From assembly GCA_020846875.1 (NCBI GenBank), contig JADLDB010000108.1, positions 1-60,514 of the forward strand: DNA of 60,514 nucleotides, given 5' to 3'. The position numbers and the translations under genes were made by a program. The number at the start of each line of letters is the position of its first letter. Positions within the stretch are counted from its first letter, which is position 1. This stretch comes from Myxococcales bacterium. Its GTDB lineage: Bacteria > Myxococcota > Myxococcia > Myxococcales > Myxococcaceae. Shown here piece after piece: positions 19,969 to 28,151 of this stretch. The notes under the pieces were generated by a model. The model worked only from the letters and a program-made list of their open reading frames with translations, was not told where the DNA came from and searched no databases.

Positions 19969-20699
19969 GGCGCTTCCCGAAGGAGTTTGCCTCGCTGCTC
20001 TCGAAGGAGGGCCGGGCGGTGCTGCGCGGGACACACCGCCTGGCCGGCGTGCTGGCCACCGGCAAGTCGCGCTTCGTGGCGGCCACCGGCCTGTTGGACT
20101 CTGCGAAGGCGCACGCGGCGGCCGCGCTGCTGGACCGGGCGCTGGGCGACGCGCTCGAGCCCATGGAGAAGCGGATTCCGCGCGAGGCCACGTGGGGGAT
20201 GAAGGAGGCGTACCTGGAGGCGCTGCCCAAGACGGTGCGCGTGCAGACTGGCCTGGTGGACACGCCCCGCACCGCGGCGCGCGCGCGGGCGAAAGAGCTT
20301 GGCCTCATCGGCATGCTGCGCAGTCCCTCGATGCACGAGTTCGCGCAGGCGCTGTCGGGCTACCCGCTGCGGCGGCGGTGGGGGTTGCAGGTGCTGTGCT
20401 ACGGCCCGAAGGACTACGCGGGGCCGCACAACGATCACCACCCCGACGAGCCGCTGGGGAAGGACGGGTACACCGACCTGCACCTCACCTTCTGCACCAG
20501 GGGCGTGAAGCACCAATACCTGGTGTACGAGCGCGACGGCCACCTCACCGAGTCGGCGGACGTGGCCAGCGTGGGCGGCGTGACGTGCTACCGGCTGCCC
20601 TTCTGGCACTACACCACGCCGCTGGAGCCGAAGCGGGGGCGGGAAGACGCGCGGCGGTGGGTGCTGCTGGCTACTTTTCTCGACCGCTGGGGCGGGTGA
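19965..20699 (+). CDS. Possible 2OG-Fe(II) oxygenase-like protein
   Basis: A 244-residue soluble protein. The second half contains GPHNDHHPDEP, a possible HxD iron-binding motif, then LHLTFCTRGVKHQYLVYERDG and PFWHYTTPLEP, whose His could be the third ligand, and an Arg in RRWVLLATF that could bind 2-oxoglutarate. This arrangement resembles prolyl-hydroxylase-type 2OG-Fe(II) oxygenases but is not conclusive. The N-terminal 120 residues are helical and basic. Start and the upstream lipoprotein stop overlap (ATGA), indicating coupled translation. An alternative is a non-catalytic cupin-like fold. The coding call is firm, the function tentative. Confidence 0.6.
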   Translation: MRRFPKEFASLLSKEGRAVLRGTHRLAGVLATGKSRFVAATGLLDSAKAHAAAALLDRALGDALEPMEKRIPREATWGMKEAYLEALPKTVRVQTGLVDTPRTAARARAKELGLIGMLRSPSMHEFAQALSGYPLRRRWGLQVLCYGPKDYAGPHNDHHPDEPLGKDGYTDLHLTFCTRGVKHQYLVYERDGHLTESADVASVGGVTCYRLPFWHYTTPLEPKRGREDARRWVLLATFLDRWGG

Positions 20700-20721
20700 G
20701 GCCTTCCCAGCGGAGCTGCCC

Positions 20722-20750
20722 CCCGTGGCGCCAGGGCCGCGAACCACGGG
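20722..20750. terminator. Hairpin between convergent genes
   Basis: CCCGTGG and CCACGGG form a 7-bp perfect stem with a 15-nt loop in the 67-bp gap between the oxygenase-like gene and the MopE-like gene, which converge. No T-run is visible on either strand, so its strength is uncertain. Confidence 0.4.
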
Positions 20751-20766
20751 AGGGCCCCGCCTCTCG

Positions 20767-22887
20767 TCAGTTCGCCGTGCACGTCCCCACGACGCGGCAG
20801 TTGGTGCCCTCGAGGAAGTTGCAGCTCTGCGTGATGGTGTTGGCCGACGTAGCCGTGCAGTTGCCCAGCCCGCTGAGGATTTGCGCCGAGTAGCTGCTCA
20901 GCGAGAAGCCCGCGGGGCAGAAGGTGCTGGTGATGAGCGTGAAGTTCTGCGGCCCATTGGGGCACGTCTGCGCGTGGGACACGGTGGTGTACGCGCCCGG
21001 CAGCACACAGGTGCTGGTGGCGGCGGAGTTGGTGTCGCGGCAGTCGTCGCCCGCGCAGCTGATGGCGAGCCGCTGCCCGGCCGAGGGCGAGCTGCCGATG
21101 CATTGGGTCACCGCGGCGCCAGCGCACCAGGTGTCCCCGTCCCCGTCGCTGCGCACGGCGGCCAGGCGGAACAGGCCTCCGTTGGTGTCGTTGCAGTCGT
21201 CCGGCGTCTGGCAGTTGGCCGAAAAGCGCCGGCCGGAAGGGGCCGCCACGCCGACGCACTCATTCACCGTGGCACCGGTGCAGTAGGTGTCGTTGTCCGA
21301 GTCGGCGCGCGTCTGCATCAGCCGGTACAGGCTGAGGCTGGCGTCGTTGCAGTCCTCACCCACCGCGTTGCAGGACGCGGCGAAGCGGCGGCCGGGCAGC
21401 GGGGTGCTGCCCACGCAGTCCATCGACGCGCCGCCCACGCACACGGTGTCCCCGTCGGCGTCGGTGCGGGAGGACAGCAACTGCCAGCTGGAGGCGCTGC
21501 TGTCGTTGCAGTCTTCCGTGGCGGCGCAGGCGGTGACGAAGCGGCGGCCAGCCAGCGCCGTGGTGCCCACGCAGTCGTTGGAGGCCGGGCCCGCGCAGTA
21601 CCCGTCGGTGTCGGCGTCACCGCGCGAGGACACCAGGCGGTAGCGGCTGCCATTCAGCGCGTCGCAGTCCGCGCCCAGCGAAGCCGCCGGCGCCACGAAG
21701 CCCACCGGGCAGTTGCCGGCCTGCGGGCGCGCCACGTTGGGGCACTGCTGGCTGGTGGTGGTGCCGTCGGCGTAGCCGTCGCCGTCCGCGTCGGCGTTGC
21801 AGGCAATGGTGAGCGTCTCATCCACCTGCCCGTCGCAGTCGTTGTCCACGCCGTCGCACACCTCGGCCGACAGGGCGACGCAGGCGCCGTTGCACACCGA
21901 CTGGCCCCCCGGGCACTGGCAGGCGCCGGACGTGCACGCCTGCCCCGTGGCCGGGCACAGCCCCGCGCCCGCCTCGTCCACCTGTCCGTCGCAGTCGTCG
22001 TCCAGGGTGTTGCACGTCTCCGCGCTGCTCATCCCCGGCACCGCGGTGCAGGACAGGGTGCCGGCCGAGCAGACGGTGCTGCCCAGCATGGCGCAGACGC
22101 CCACCCCCATGGTGCAGGTGCCGTCTGGGTTCGCGACGCCACCATCCAGCACGCCCACGCCGCCGTCACCGGTGACGGTGGTGGCCCCGTCGTCGGGCTG
22201 GCCGTTGCAGTCGTCGTCCACGCCGTTGCACACCTCGGCCTGGGGCTGCACGGAGCAGGTGGAGAGGGCGGTGCCGCCGTCCACCACCTCGCACGTCTGG
22301 GTGCCGCGGCCGGCGCAGCAGGGCTGGGACGCGCCGGGCGTGCAACTGCAGCCCTCGTTGGCGGTGCCGTCGCAGTCCTCGTCGGCGCCGCTGGCGTCGC
22401 ACACCTCGGCCGCGGAGGGGTTTACCTGCGCGCGCGCGTCGTCGCAGTCGCTGCGGTCGTCCACGAAGCCCTGGGGCGCGGCGCAGCCCACGCGCGTCTG
22501 AGCGCCGGGCGCGTTGGAGCCGAAGCCGTCGCCGTCCGCGTCCACGGTGAAGGTGCGGCCCACGCCTTCATCCACCTCCCCGTCGCAGTCGTCGTCGACG
22601 GCGTTGCACACCTCCGTCGAGGGCTGCACGGCGCCGGTGCAGGTGGACTCGAAGTGGCCGCCCACGCAGCGCTGGGTGCCCTTGCGGCAGGCCCCCACGG
22701 CGTCGGGGCCGCAGGGGCGCGTCTGCCCGTCGGTGCAGTCCGTCGTCGTGGAGGGGGCGACGCAGGCGCCGCCTTCACACACCTGGCCGGTGGGACAGTC
22801 GAGGTGGCTCTGACACGTCGACGACGGAGGCGAAGAGGAACACGACACGAGGAGGAGGGCTGCGGTGAGGCGGAGGGAGGGGTTCAT
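20767..22887 (-). CDS. MopE-like lipoprotein with metal-motif repeats
   Basis: A 706-residue lipoprotein (signal MNPSLRLTAALLLVSC, lipobox LVSC). After a Cys-rich segment (CQSHLDCPTGQVCEGGACV) it carries about five MopE-type motifs of the form CNxxDDDCDGxxDE (CNAVDDDCDGEVDEG, CNTLDDDCDGQVDEAG, CDGVDNDCDGQVDE and relatives). These resemble the putative metal-binding motif of the copper-binding surface protein MopE of methanotrophs; by analogy they may bind calcium or copper. The C-terminal third is a tandem array of about 52-residue units, listed separately. Nearly all cysteines should be disulfide-bonded at the cell surface. It is divergent from an ECF sigma gene. Calcium- or metal-dependent surface structure is an inference. 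Confidence 0.88.
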   Translation of the reverse strand: MNPSLRLTAALLLVSCSSSPPSSTCQSHLDCPTGQVCEGGACVAPSTTTDCTDGQTRPCGPDAVGACRKGTQRCVGGHFESTCTGAVQPSTEVCNAVDDDCDGEVDEGVGRTFTVDADGDGFGSNAPGAQTRVGCAAPQGFVDDRSDCDDARAQVNPSAAEVCDASGADEDCDGTANEGCSCTPGASQPCCAGRGTQTCEVVDGGTALSTCSVQPQAEVCNGVDDDCNGQPDDGATTVTGDGGVGVLDGGVANPDGTCTMGVGVCAMLGSTVCSAGTLSCTAVPGMSSAETCNTLDDDCDGQVDEAGAGLCPATGQACTSGACQCPGGQSVCNGACVALSAEVCDGVDNDCDGQVDETLTIACNADADGDGYADGTTTSQQCPNVARPQAGNCPVGFVAPAASLGADCDALNGSRYRLVSSRGDADTDGYCAGPASNDCVGTTALAGRRFVTACAATEDCNDSSASSWQLLSSRTDADGDTVCVGGASMDCVGSTPLPGRRFAASCNAVGEDCNDASLSLYRLMQTRADSDNDTYCTGATVNECVGVAAPSGRRFSANCQTPDDCNDTNGGLFRLAAVRSDGDGDTWCAGAAVTQCIGSSPSAGQRLAISCAGDDCRDTNSAATSTCVLPGAYTTVSHAQTCPNGPQNFTLITSTFCPAGFSLSSYSAQILSGLGNCTATSANTITQSCNFLEGTNCRVVGTCTAN
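21046..21669 (-). repeat. Four tandem 52-residue Cys/Asp repeats in the MopE-like lipoprotein
   Basis: The region encodes four imperfect units of 51-53 residues. Each begins DCND or DCDA, contains RxDxDxDxxC, a CVG, and GRRF or GQRL, and ends with a Cys before the next DC. A partial fifth unit follows. The Asp-rich loops could bind calcium. Units differ enough in DNA that they are not a recent expansion. Confidence 0.8.
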
Positions 22888-22981
22888 GCCCGGCCTGACA
22901 CGACGTGCGCGACGGCTTTTCACGCGGGAGCCGAATTCCGGTAGAAGCACTCTGTTTCCAGTCACTTGGCGCGAGGCCGCG

Positions 22982-23677
22982 ATGAGCGAGGTGTCAGACA
23001 CCCCACAGGCGGGACACGCCGACGACGTGCGGCTGGCCGAGGGCTGCGCGCGGGGGGACGGGGAGGCGCTGGCCCGCTTCGACGCCGCCTTCGCGGGCCT
23101 CATCACCCGCACGGCCCGCCGCTTTGGCCCGGAGGACTTCGCGGACGACGTGGCGCAGGTGGTGCGGCGCCGGCTGCTGGTGCCTGAAGACGGAGCCCCG
23201 CCGCGCATCTCCGAGTACCGGGGCCGCGGGCCGCTGGCCGCCTTCGTCCGCGCGGTGACGGTGCGCCTGTCACTCAACGCCCGCCGCGCCCGCGGGCTGC
23301 CGGAGGTTGCGGCTGGTGACGACGCGCTGCTGGAAATGCCGGGCGGTGGGGACGACCCGGAGCTGGCCGCCATCAAGCAGCGCTACCGCGAAGAATTCAA
23401 GGCCGCCTTCGCGCAGGCGATGGGGGCGCTGGACGACGAGGCGCGCAACGCGCTGCGGCTGCACTACCTCGACGGGCTGACGCTGGCGGACGTGGGGGCC
23501 CTGTACGGCTGGTCCGTGCCCACCGCCTCGCGCCGGCTGGCGGCGGCCCGGCAGGCGTTGTTGGACGCCACCCGCGCCTGCATGAGTGAGAAGCTGAAGC
23601 TGTCGTCCACCGAGCTGGACAGCGTGCTGCGCCTCATCGAGAGCCGCCTCTCGGTGACGGGGCTGACGAGAGACTGA
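22982..23677 (+). CDS. ECF-type RNA polymerase sigma factor
   Basis: A 231-residue sigma-70-family protein with region 2 at about residues 25-95 (RFGPEDFADDVAQVVRRRLL, PLAAFVRAVTVRLSLN) and region 4 at about 150-200 (LDDEARNALRLHYLDGLTL...SVPTASRRLAAARQALLD), the latter with a helix-turn-helix. No region 3, as expected for ECF sigma factors. About 30 residues extend beyond region 4. The ATG chosen starts MSEVSDTPQAG. The gene converges with a kinase gene whose N-terminus carries an anti-sigma-like zinc finger; only 8 bp separate the stops. No separate anti-sigma gene is adjacent, so the kinase may be the regulator. It is divergent from the MopE-like gene. Confidence 0.9.
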   Translation: MSEVSDTPQAGHADDVRLAEGCARGDGEALARFDAAFAGLITRTARRFGPEDFADDVAQVVRRRLLVPEDGAPPRISEYRGRGPLAAFVRAVTVRLSLNARRARGLPEVAAGDDALLEMPGGGDDPELAAIKQRYREEFKAAFAQAMGALDDEARNALRLHYLDGLTLADVGALYGWSVPTASRRLAAARQALLDATRACMSEKLKLSSTELDSVLRLIESRLSVTGLTRD

Positions 23678-23689
23678 CGCGCACGTCAG
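23674..23689. terminator. Hairpin spanning both stop codons of convergent genes
   Basis: CTGACGCGCACGTCAG is a perfect 6-bp inverted repeat with a 4-nt loop. It contains the TGA of the sigma gene on one arm and the stop of the kinase gene on the other. It may end transcription from both sides; no T-run is present. Confidence 0.4.
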
Positions 23690-26457
23690 CGCTGCTTCGC
23701 CAGCGCCTTCCGGCTCTTCTCCAGCGCGGCCGTCACCTCCTGGCGGCTCTCGTCGAGCGCCACCATCGCGGTGCCCTTCTCTTCGACTTTGGCGATGGCG
23801 GCCAGGGCGCGCTCCAGCGCCTCGATGGCGGCCTGCCAGCGGGCGGCGCGCGAGGCCGGGGGCGACTGCTCCGCCCACTGCATCAGCACCTGCCCCTCGT
23901 TGCTCAGCGTCATCGCCCACAGGTTGCGGATGCGGCCCAGGTCCGGGTGCTCCGTCAGGAGCGCCTCGAAGCCCACCAGCGCTTGCTTGTTCTCGGCCAG
24001 GGCGTCCTGGAAGCGGCCCTGCGAGGCGCGGACGCCGGACAGGCCCAGGTGCGCGGTGTTGGACACCTCCCGCGTCGTCACCGCGTCGGGCCCGGACGGA
24101 GGCAGCGTGGCCGCCACCTCGAAGAGCTCTGCGAAGAGGCGCTCGGCCTCGGCGGGGTGGGCGCGCTCCGTCTCCGCGAGGGCCACGATGGAGAGGACCT
24201 GCACGAGGTCGGCCCGCCACCTCAGGTTGTCCGGCGCCTCGGCGCACTGGGCCCGCTGCAGCGCCAGCACCTCTTTCTCCAGCGCCGGGGCCTCCGTCTT
24301 CTCGCCCAGGCCCAGGCCGATGACGAGGTTGACGAGGCTGGCCATCAAGTCTCGGCGGGCGGTGGCGTTGGCCGGGTCCGCCTTGACGAGGGAGCGCGCC
24401 AGCTCGAGGTCCTTGCGCGCGTACCGCACCGCGTTGGGTTGGTCGCCCAGCAGGTTGTAGAGGCTCAGCAAGGCGCCCCACACGGTGGAGAGGACGCGCC
24501 GGGCCTCCACGTCGTCCGGTTTCTGTTTCACCAGCTCCTCGAAGAGGCGCTCCGCTTCCTTCGCGCTCGCCAGTGCGTCCTGCAGCTTGCCTTGGTCCTG
24601 CTGCACCACGGCCAGCATGCGGTGGGAGATGCCGAGGTTGCGCAGCAGCGCCGCCTGGGGCCTGGCCTTCACCGCTGGGGAGAGGACGGTGATGGCGCGC
24701 TGGTACGCCGCGGCCGCCTCGTCCAGCTTCCCCAACTGGCGCAAGACGTCGGCTGCGCGAATGTCCACCCGGGCGAGGCCCAGCTGTCCTTCCTGGTCGT
24801 CGGGGCGCTCCACCGCGAGGGCCTGGGCGAGGGCGCGGGCCTTGTCGTACTCGGCCAGCGCCTCGGGGAGGGCCGTCTGCTGGGAGAGGTTGTCGCCCAG
24901 CTTCTCGTGGCAACCGACGAGCACCTGCCGCGCCTCCACGTCGCCCGGCGCCGCGGCCAGCACCGAGTCCAGCTGGGCCTTCGCGCGCTGGTAGCTCTGC
25001 CGGGCCTCCGCCAGCTTCCCCAGGCTGCCGGCGGTGGCTTCGCCCTGCGCGTCGCCCAGGCGAAGCCAGGCGCGGGCCAGCTCCTTCTTGAGGACGAGGT
25101 CGCCCTGGGCCTCGCTGGACAGCGCGTCCAGGTACGAGCGGGCGTCATCCACCATGCGGGCGCGCAGGGCCGTCGAGCCCGGCAGCGCGACGAGGGCGTC
25201 GTGGTAGTCGAAGAGGACGCTCCTGGCGAGGCGGCGCACCTGCTCGAAGCGGCGCTGGGCGAGGTCCCTTTCCTTTTCGGCGCGGCGCGCCTGCCAGAGG
25301 GTGGCGGCCAACCCCACGGCCAGCGCGAAGAAGCCCACCGCCAGCGCGGAGACGAGCACCTTGTGACGGCGGACGAAGCGCGAGGCGCGGTAGGCGGCGT
25401 TGCCCCGGCGGGCGACGGTAGGCTGGCCACTCAAGGCGGCGCGCACGTCGTCGGCCAGCGCCTGCACCGAGGGGTAGCGGTCCTTCGGCTCCTTCCGCAG
25501 CGCCATCAGCACGATGGCGTCGACGTCGGCGGCGAGCTCCCTGCGGAGGCGGGCGCGGGTGGTGCCGCGCTGGTGCACCGCGTCGTCCGGGGCGCGGTCC
25601 ACCGCGGCGCTGGGGGGCTGGGGCTCGGCGTCGCGAATGGCGCGCAACAGCGCGTCGACGTCGTTGCCGTCCACCGCCCAGGGGCTGACGCCGGACAGCA
25701 GCTCGTACAGCACCACGCCCAGGGAGAAGACGTCGGACGGGGTGGCGGCGCTCTCCCGGCGGACCTGCTCGGGCGAGGCGTAGGCGGGCGTCATGGGCGT
25801 CATGCCCGTCTGGGTGAGGCCGGCGCCGGGCCCCTCCAGCAGCCGGGCGAGGCCGAAGTCCACCAGCCGCGGGGCGCCCCTCGAGTCGACGAGGATGTTG
25901 CCGGGCTTCAAGTCCCGGTGGACGACGAGGTGCTGGTGGGCGTGGGACACCGCGGCCAGCACCGGCAGCATCAACTCCAGGCGCTGCCGCACGGTGAGAC
26001 GGCGCCCGTCGCACCAGGCGTCCAGCGGCTGGCCGTCCACCAGGTCCATGGCGAACCAGGGCCGGCCGTCGTCCGTCTCGCCCGCGTCGAGCAGCCGCGC
26101 GATGTGGGGGTGCTCGAGGCCGGCCAGCACCTGTCTCTCGTGCAGGAAGCGCTGGGTGCGGTGGGCGCCGTCGCCCTGGGACTCGTGCAGCACCTTCACC
26201 GCCACCAGGCGGTCCACGCTGGAGTCGTGCGCGGCCCACACCGTGCCCATGCCGCCGGCGCCCAGCTTCTCGCGCAACAGGTAGCGGCCCACCGTCTTCG
26301 GAGGCGGGCGCTCGCCGGACGTGCGCGCCACCTCGGCCAACAGCTCGCGGCAACTGGCGCAGCGCGCCACGTGGGCGGACATCGCCGCTACGTCGTCCTT
26401 CGAGGCCTCGGGCCAGCCGGCCAGTTGTTCGTCGGAGAGGCAGTCGTCCGCCCGCAT
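23686..26457 (-). CDS. Membrane Ser/Thr protein kinase with N-terminal anti-sigma-like zinc finger and TPRs
   Basis: A 923-residue protein. Residues 29-36 contain H-x3-C-x2-C (HVARCASC), the zinc motif of ZAS anti-sigma factors. The kinase domain runs from about 55 to 330: glycine loop KLGAGGMGTVW, catalytic HRDLKPGN near 181, DFGLAR and APE-like SPEQV. All catalytic residues look intact. One transmembrane helix is near 370, followed by a long TPR region (about 400-920) outside the cytoplasm. Such fusions are seen in myxobacteria and planctomycetes. Its convergence with an ECF sigma gene suggests it binds or phosphorylates that sigma, with the TPRs sensing a periplasmic signal; this is inference. 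Confidence 0.92.
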   Translation of the reverse strand: MRADDCLSDEQLAGWPEASKDDVAAMSAHVARCASCRELLAEVARTSGERPPPKTVGRYLLREKLGAGGMGTVWAAHDSSVDRLVAVKVLHESQGDGAHRTQRFLHERQVLAGLEHPHIARLLDAGETDDGRPWFAMDLVDGQPLDAWCDGRRLTVRQRLELMLPVLAAVSHAHQHLVVHRDLKPGNILVDSRGAPRLVDFGLARLLEGPGAGLTQTGMTPMTPAYASPEQVRRESAATPSDVFSLGVVLYELLSGVSPWAVDGNDVDALLRAIRDAEPQPPSAAVDRAPDDAVHQRGTTRARLRRELAADVDAIVLMALRKEPKDRYPSVQALADDVRAALSGQPTVARRGNAAYRASRFVRRHKVLVSALAVGFFALAVGLAATLWQARRAEKERDLAQRRFEQVRRLARSVLFDYHDALVALPGSTALRARMVDDARSYLDALSSEAQGDLVLKKELARAWLRLGDAQGEATAGSLGKLAEARQSYQRAKAQLDSVLAAAPGDVEARQVLVGCHEKLGDNLSQQTALPEALAEYDKARALAQALAVERPDDQEGQLGLARVDIRAADVLRQLGKLDEAAAAYQRAITVLSPAVKARPQAALLRNLGISHRMLAVVQQDQGKLQDALASAKEAERLFEELVKQKPDDVEARRVLSTVWGALLSLYNLLGDQPNAVRYARKDLELARSLVKADPANATARRDLMASLVNLVIGLGLGEKTEAPALEKEVLALQRAQCAEAPDNLRWRADLVQVLSIVALAETERAHPAEAERLFAELFEVAATLPPSGPDAVTTREVSNTAHLGLSGVRASQGRFQDALAENKQALVGFEALLTEHPDLGRIRNLWAMTLSNEGQVLMQWAEQSPPASRAARWQAAIEALERALAAIAKVEEKGTAMVALDESRQEVTAALEKSRKALAKQR

Positions 26458-26484
26458 GCGTCCCCCTGAAGTGCGCCGCGGGCC

Positions 26485-27639
26485 TTAGTCCAGCACGCCG
26501 CGCCCGTCGGGGCCGATGCGCAGCGGGTGCGTGTCCACCGCGGAGGCGTGAATGCCGCGCACCCCGCCGCCCATGCCCAGCTCCAGCTCCACCACCAGCG
26601 GCCGGCCCAGGGGCGTGCCCTTCTTCGCCGCCCAACCTTCCAGCTTCCCTTCGTCGCTGAAGGCGAAGGCCGTCGCCCCCGCTTCCAGCGCCGTCTTCGG
26701 GCGCAGCGCGGTGGCGGCCACGTCTTCCCCCATGGCCTCGACGATGGGCGCCTTCACCTGCTCGTACGTCACCAGGCGGTAGGGCGTCTCGGCGTAGTCG
26801 TCCATCTCGGTGTCCGGCTTCTCGAAGAAGAGGCCCCCGCCCGCGTACACCGCGGAGTGGAGCAACTCCATGCTGCCAAAGCCTTCCCGGAAGCGGTCGA
26901 AGCGCACCACGTCGCCGGGCTCGAGCTGCGAGAGGAAGGCGGGCGCTTCCCCGGGCTTGGCGCTGCCCAGGGCCGCGAAGCACTTCTCGTCCACGTAGTG
27001 GACGTCGGCGGTGCTGGCGTCGCCGAAGTGCAGGCTGACGTTGCCCGCGCTCTGGCCCTGGTAGGCGCGCATCGCCTCCCACGCGGTGCCGTGGCAGTTG
27101 GGGTCGAGGCTGATGGTGAAGTCGCCTTCGCCCGCCTCGCGCAGCTTCGCGGTGCCCTTGAGCTCCACCATCTTGCCGGTGTCGAGGTCCTTGAAGACGA
27201 GCGCCTGCAGGGCCGGAGGGAGGAAGTCCACCGCGGTGTACTCGCGCTTGGCGTCGTACGGCACCTTCGAGGCCCCGCCGAACTCGGCCTTCAGCGCGTC
27301 GAACTGCGCCTGGGACAGCGTGCCGAACTTCACCTCCACGCCCTGCTGCATCAGCGCCTTCTTCCCGGCGAGGCCGTCGAAGTGCACCACCGTGGCGCTG
27401 GCCACCGGCACCCCCGCCACCGACTTGGGGAACTTCGCCGGCCCGCCCGCCTGGCGCCGCGGCTCCACCAGCGTGCCCTTGAGGCCGTCCAACAGGCCGG
27501 GTTTCCTGCCTCCACCGGCGGCCTTCCACCCGGCGGCGGTGGTGGACTTCGGGGCGTCGGGCGTCTTCGGAGCGGCCGAAGGGGAGGTGCGGGCAGGGGT
27601 GGTGACGACCGGCGAGGAGTTCGAGCGGACGCGCGTCAT
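26485..27639 (-). CDS. Leaderless protein with a possible papain/NlpC-like fold
   Basis: A 384-residue protein without a signal peptide but with an N-terminal Ser/Thr/Pro-rich stretch (MTRVRSNSSPVVTTPARTS). The middle has DPNCHGTAWEAMRAYQG, a Cys in a position like the nucleophile of papain-like amidases, followed later by LEPGDVVRFDRF and LLHSAVYAGGGLFFEK, whose His could complete a Cys-His pair. This pattern resembles NlpC/P60 or CHAP enzymes that cut peptidoglycan or acyl bonds, but no confident family is identified. The 27-bp spacing to the kinase gene suggests a shared transcript. The divergent neighbour starts with a similar MTRV sequence. Substrate unknown. Confidence 0.72.
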   Translation of the reverse strand: MTRVRSNSSPVVTTPARTSPSAAPKTPDAPKSTTAAGWKAAGGGRKPGLLDGLKGTLVEPRRQAGGPAKFPKSVAGVPVASATVVHFDGLAGKKALMQQGVEVKFGTLSQAQFDALKAEFGGASKVPYDAKREYTAVDFLPPALQALVFKDLDTGKMVELKGTAKLREAGEGDFTISLDPNCHGTAWEAMRAYQGQSAGNVSLHFGDASTADVHYVDEKCFAALGSAKPGEAPAFLSQLEPGDVVRFDRFREGFGSMELLHSAVYAGGGLFFEKPDTEMDDYAETPYRLVTYEQVKAPIVEAMGEDVAATALRPKTALEAGATAFAFSDEGKLEGWAAKKGTPLGRPLVVELELGMGGGVRGIHASAVDTHPLRIGPDGRGVLD

Positions 27640-27808
27640 CCCTTCCTCGTAGCCGGGCCGGCGACGACGGGCAAGGAAGGTCCCCCCCGGGGAACGACCT
27701 CCCGTGGGACAACCTTCGCCGCCTGGCCTTGTGTCCTGGGGACCCCTCCTCCGCTATGGTGGCCCTCTGGGCCCGAAGGGGAGTGGGCCCTTTCACCCCG
27801 GAGCCACC

Positions 27809-28123
27809 ATGACGCGCGTCAGCAACCGCAAGCCCACCGTCCGCACCGGCGGCAGCAAGTCGGCCGGCAGCACCACCCGCAAGGGCGGCAGCAAGTCGTC
27901 CTCGTCCAGCGGCAAGACGTCCAACACCGGGTGGAAGCCCAAGCCCAGCACCAACCGCAGCGGCGGGAGCAAGGGCAGCTCGACGTCCTCGGGCACCTCG
28001 CGCGGCGGAGGCTCCAAGTCGTCCTCGTCGACGTCCTCGCGGCCGAGGACCAACACCACCTCGGCCCCGGAGGCGACTCCGTCGGTGCGCTCCGGCGGCT
28101 CGAAGAACATCGGCGGGATGTAG
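27809..28123 (+). CDS. Small basic low-complexity protein with GGSK repeats
   Basis: A 104-residue protein starting MTRVSNRKPTVRTGGSK, composed almost only of Ser, Gly, Lys, Thr, Arg and Pro. The unit (R/K)GGSK or SGGSK(S/G) recurs about six times. No hydrophobic segment or cysteine is present, so it should be fully disordered and highly positively charged; nucleic-acid or acidic-polymer binding is possible. The strong codon bias and clean stop argue for a real gene, though low-complexity frames deserve care. It is divergent from the papain-fold-like gene, which begins with the same twelve bases in mirror position. Function unknown. Confidence 0.65.
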   Translation: MTRVSNRKPTVRTGGSKSAGSTTRKGGSKSSSSSGKTSNTGWKPKPSTNRSGGSKGSSTSSGTSRGGGSKSSSSTSSRPRTNTTSAPEATPSVRSGGSKNIGGM

Positions 28124-28151
28124 CCGGCGCGGCCCTCGCCGGGCCCTTCGG

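Noticed and set aside
21046-21669. Regular spacing resembling a CRISPR array
   Set aside because: Units are about 156 bp, coding, and diverged; there are no short identical repeats with unique spacers and no cas genes.
25145-27796. Long minus-strand frame across the kinase and papain-like genes
   Set aside because: It crosses two well-supported genes in another frame and encodes Arg/Gly/Pro-rich sequence only.
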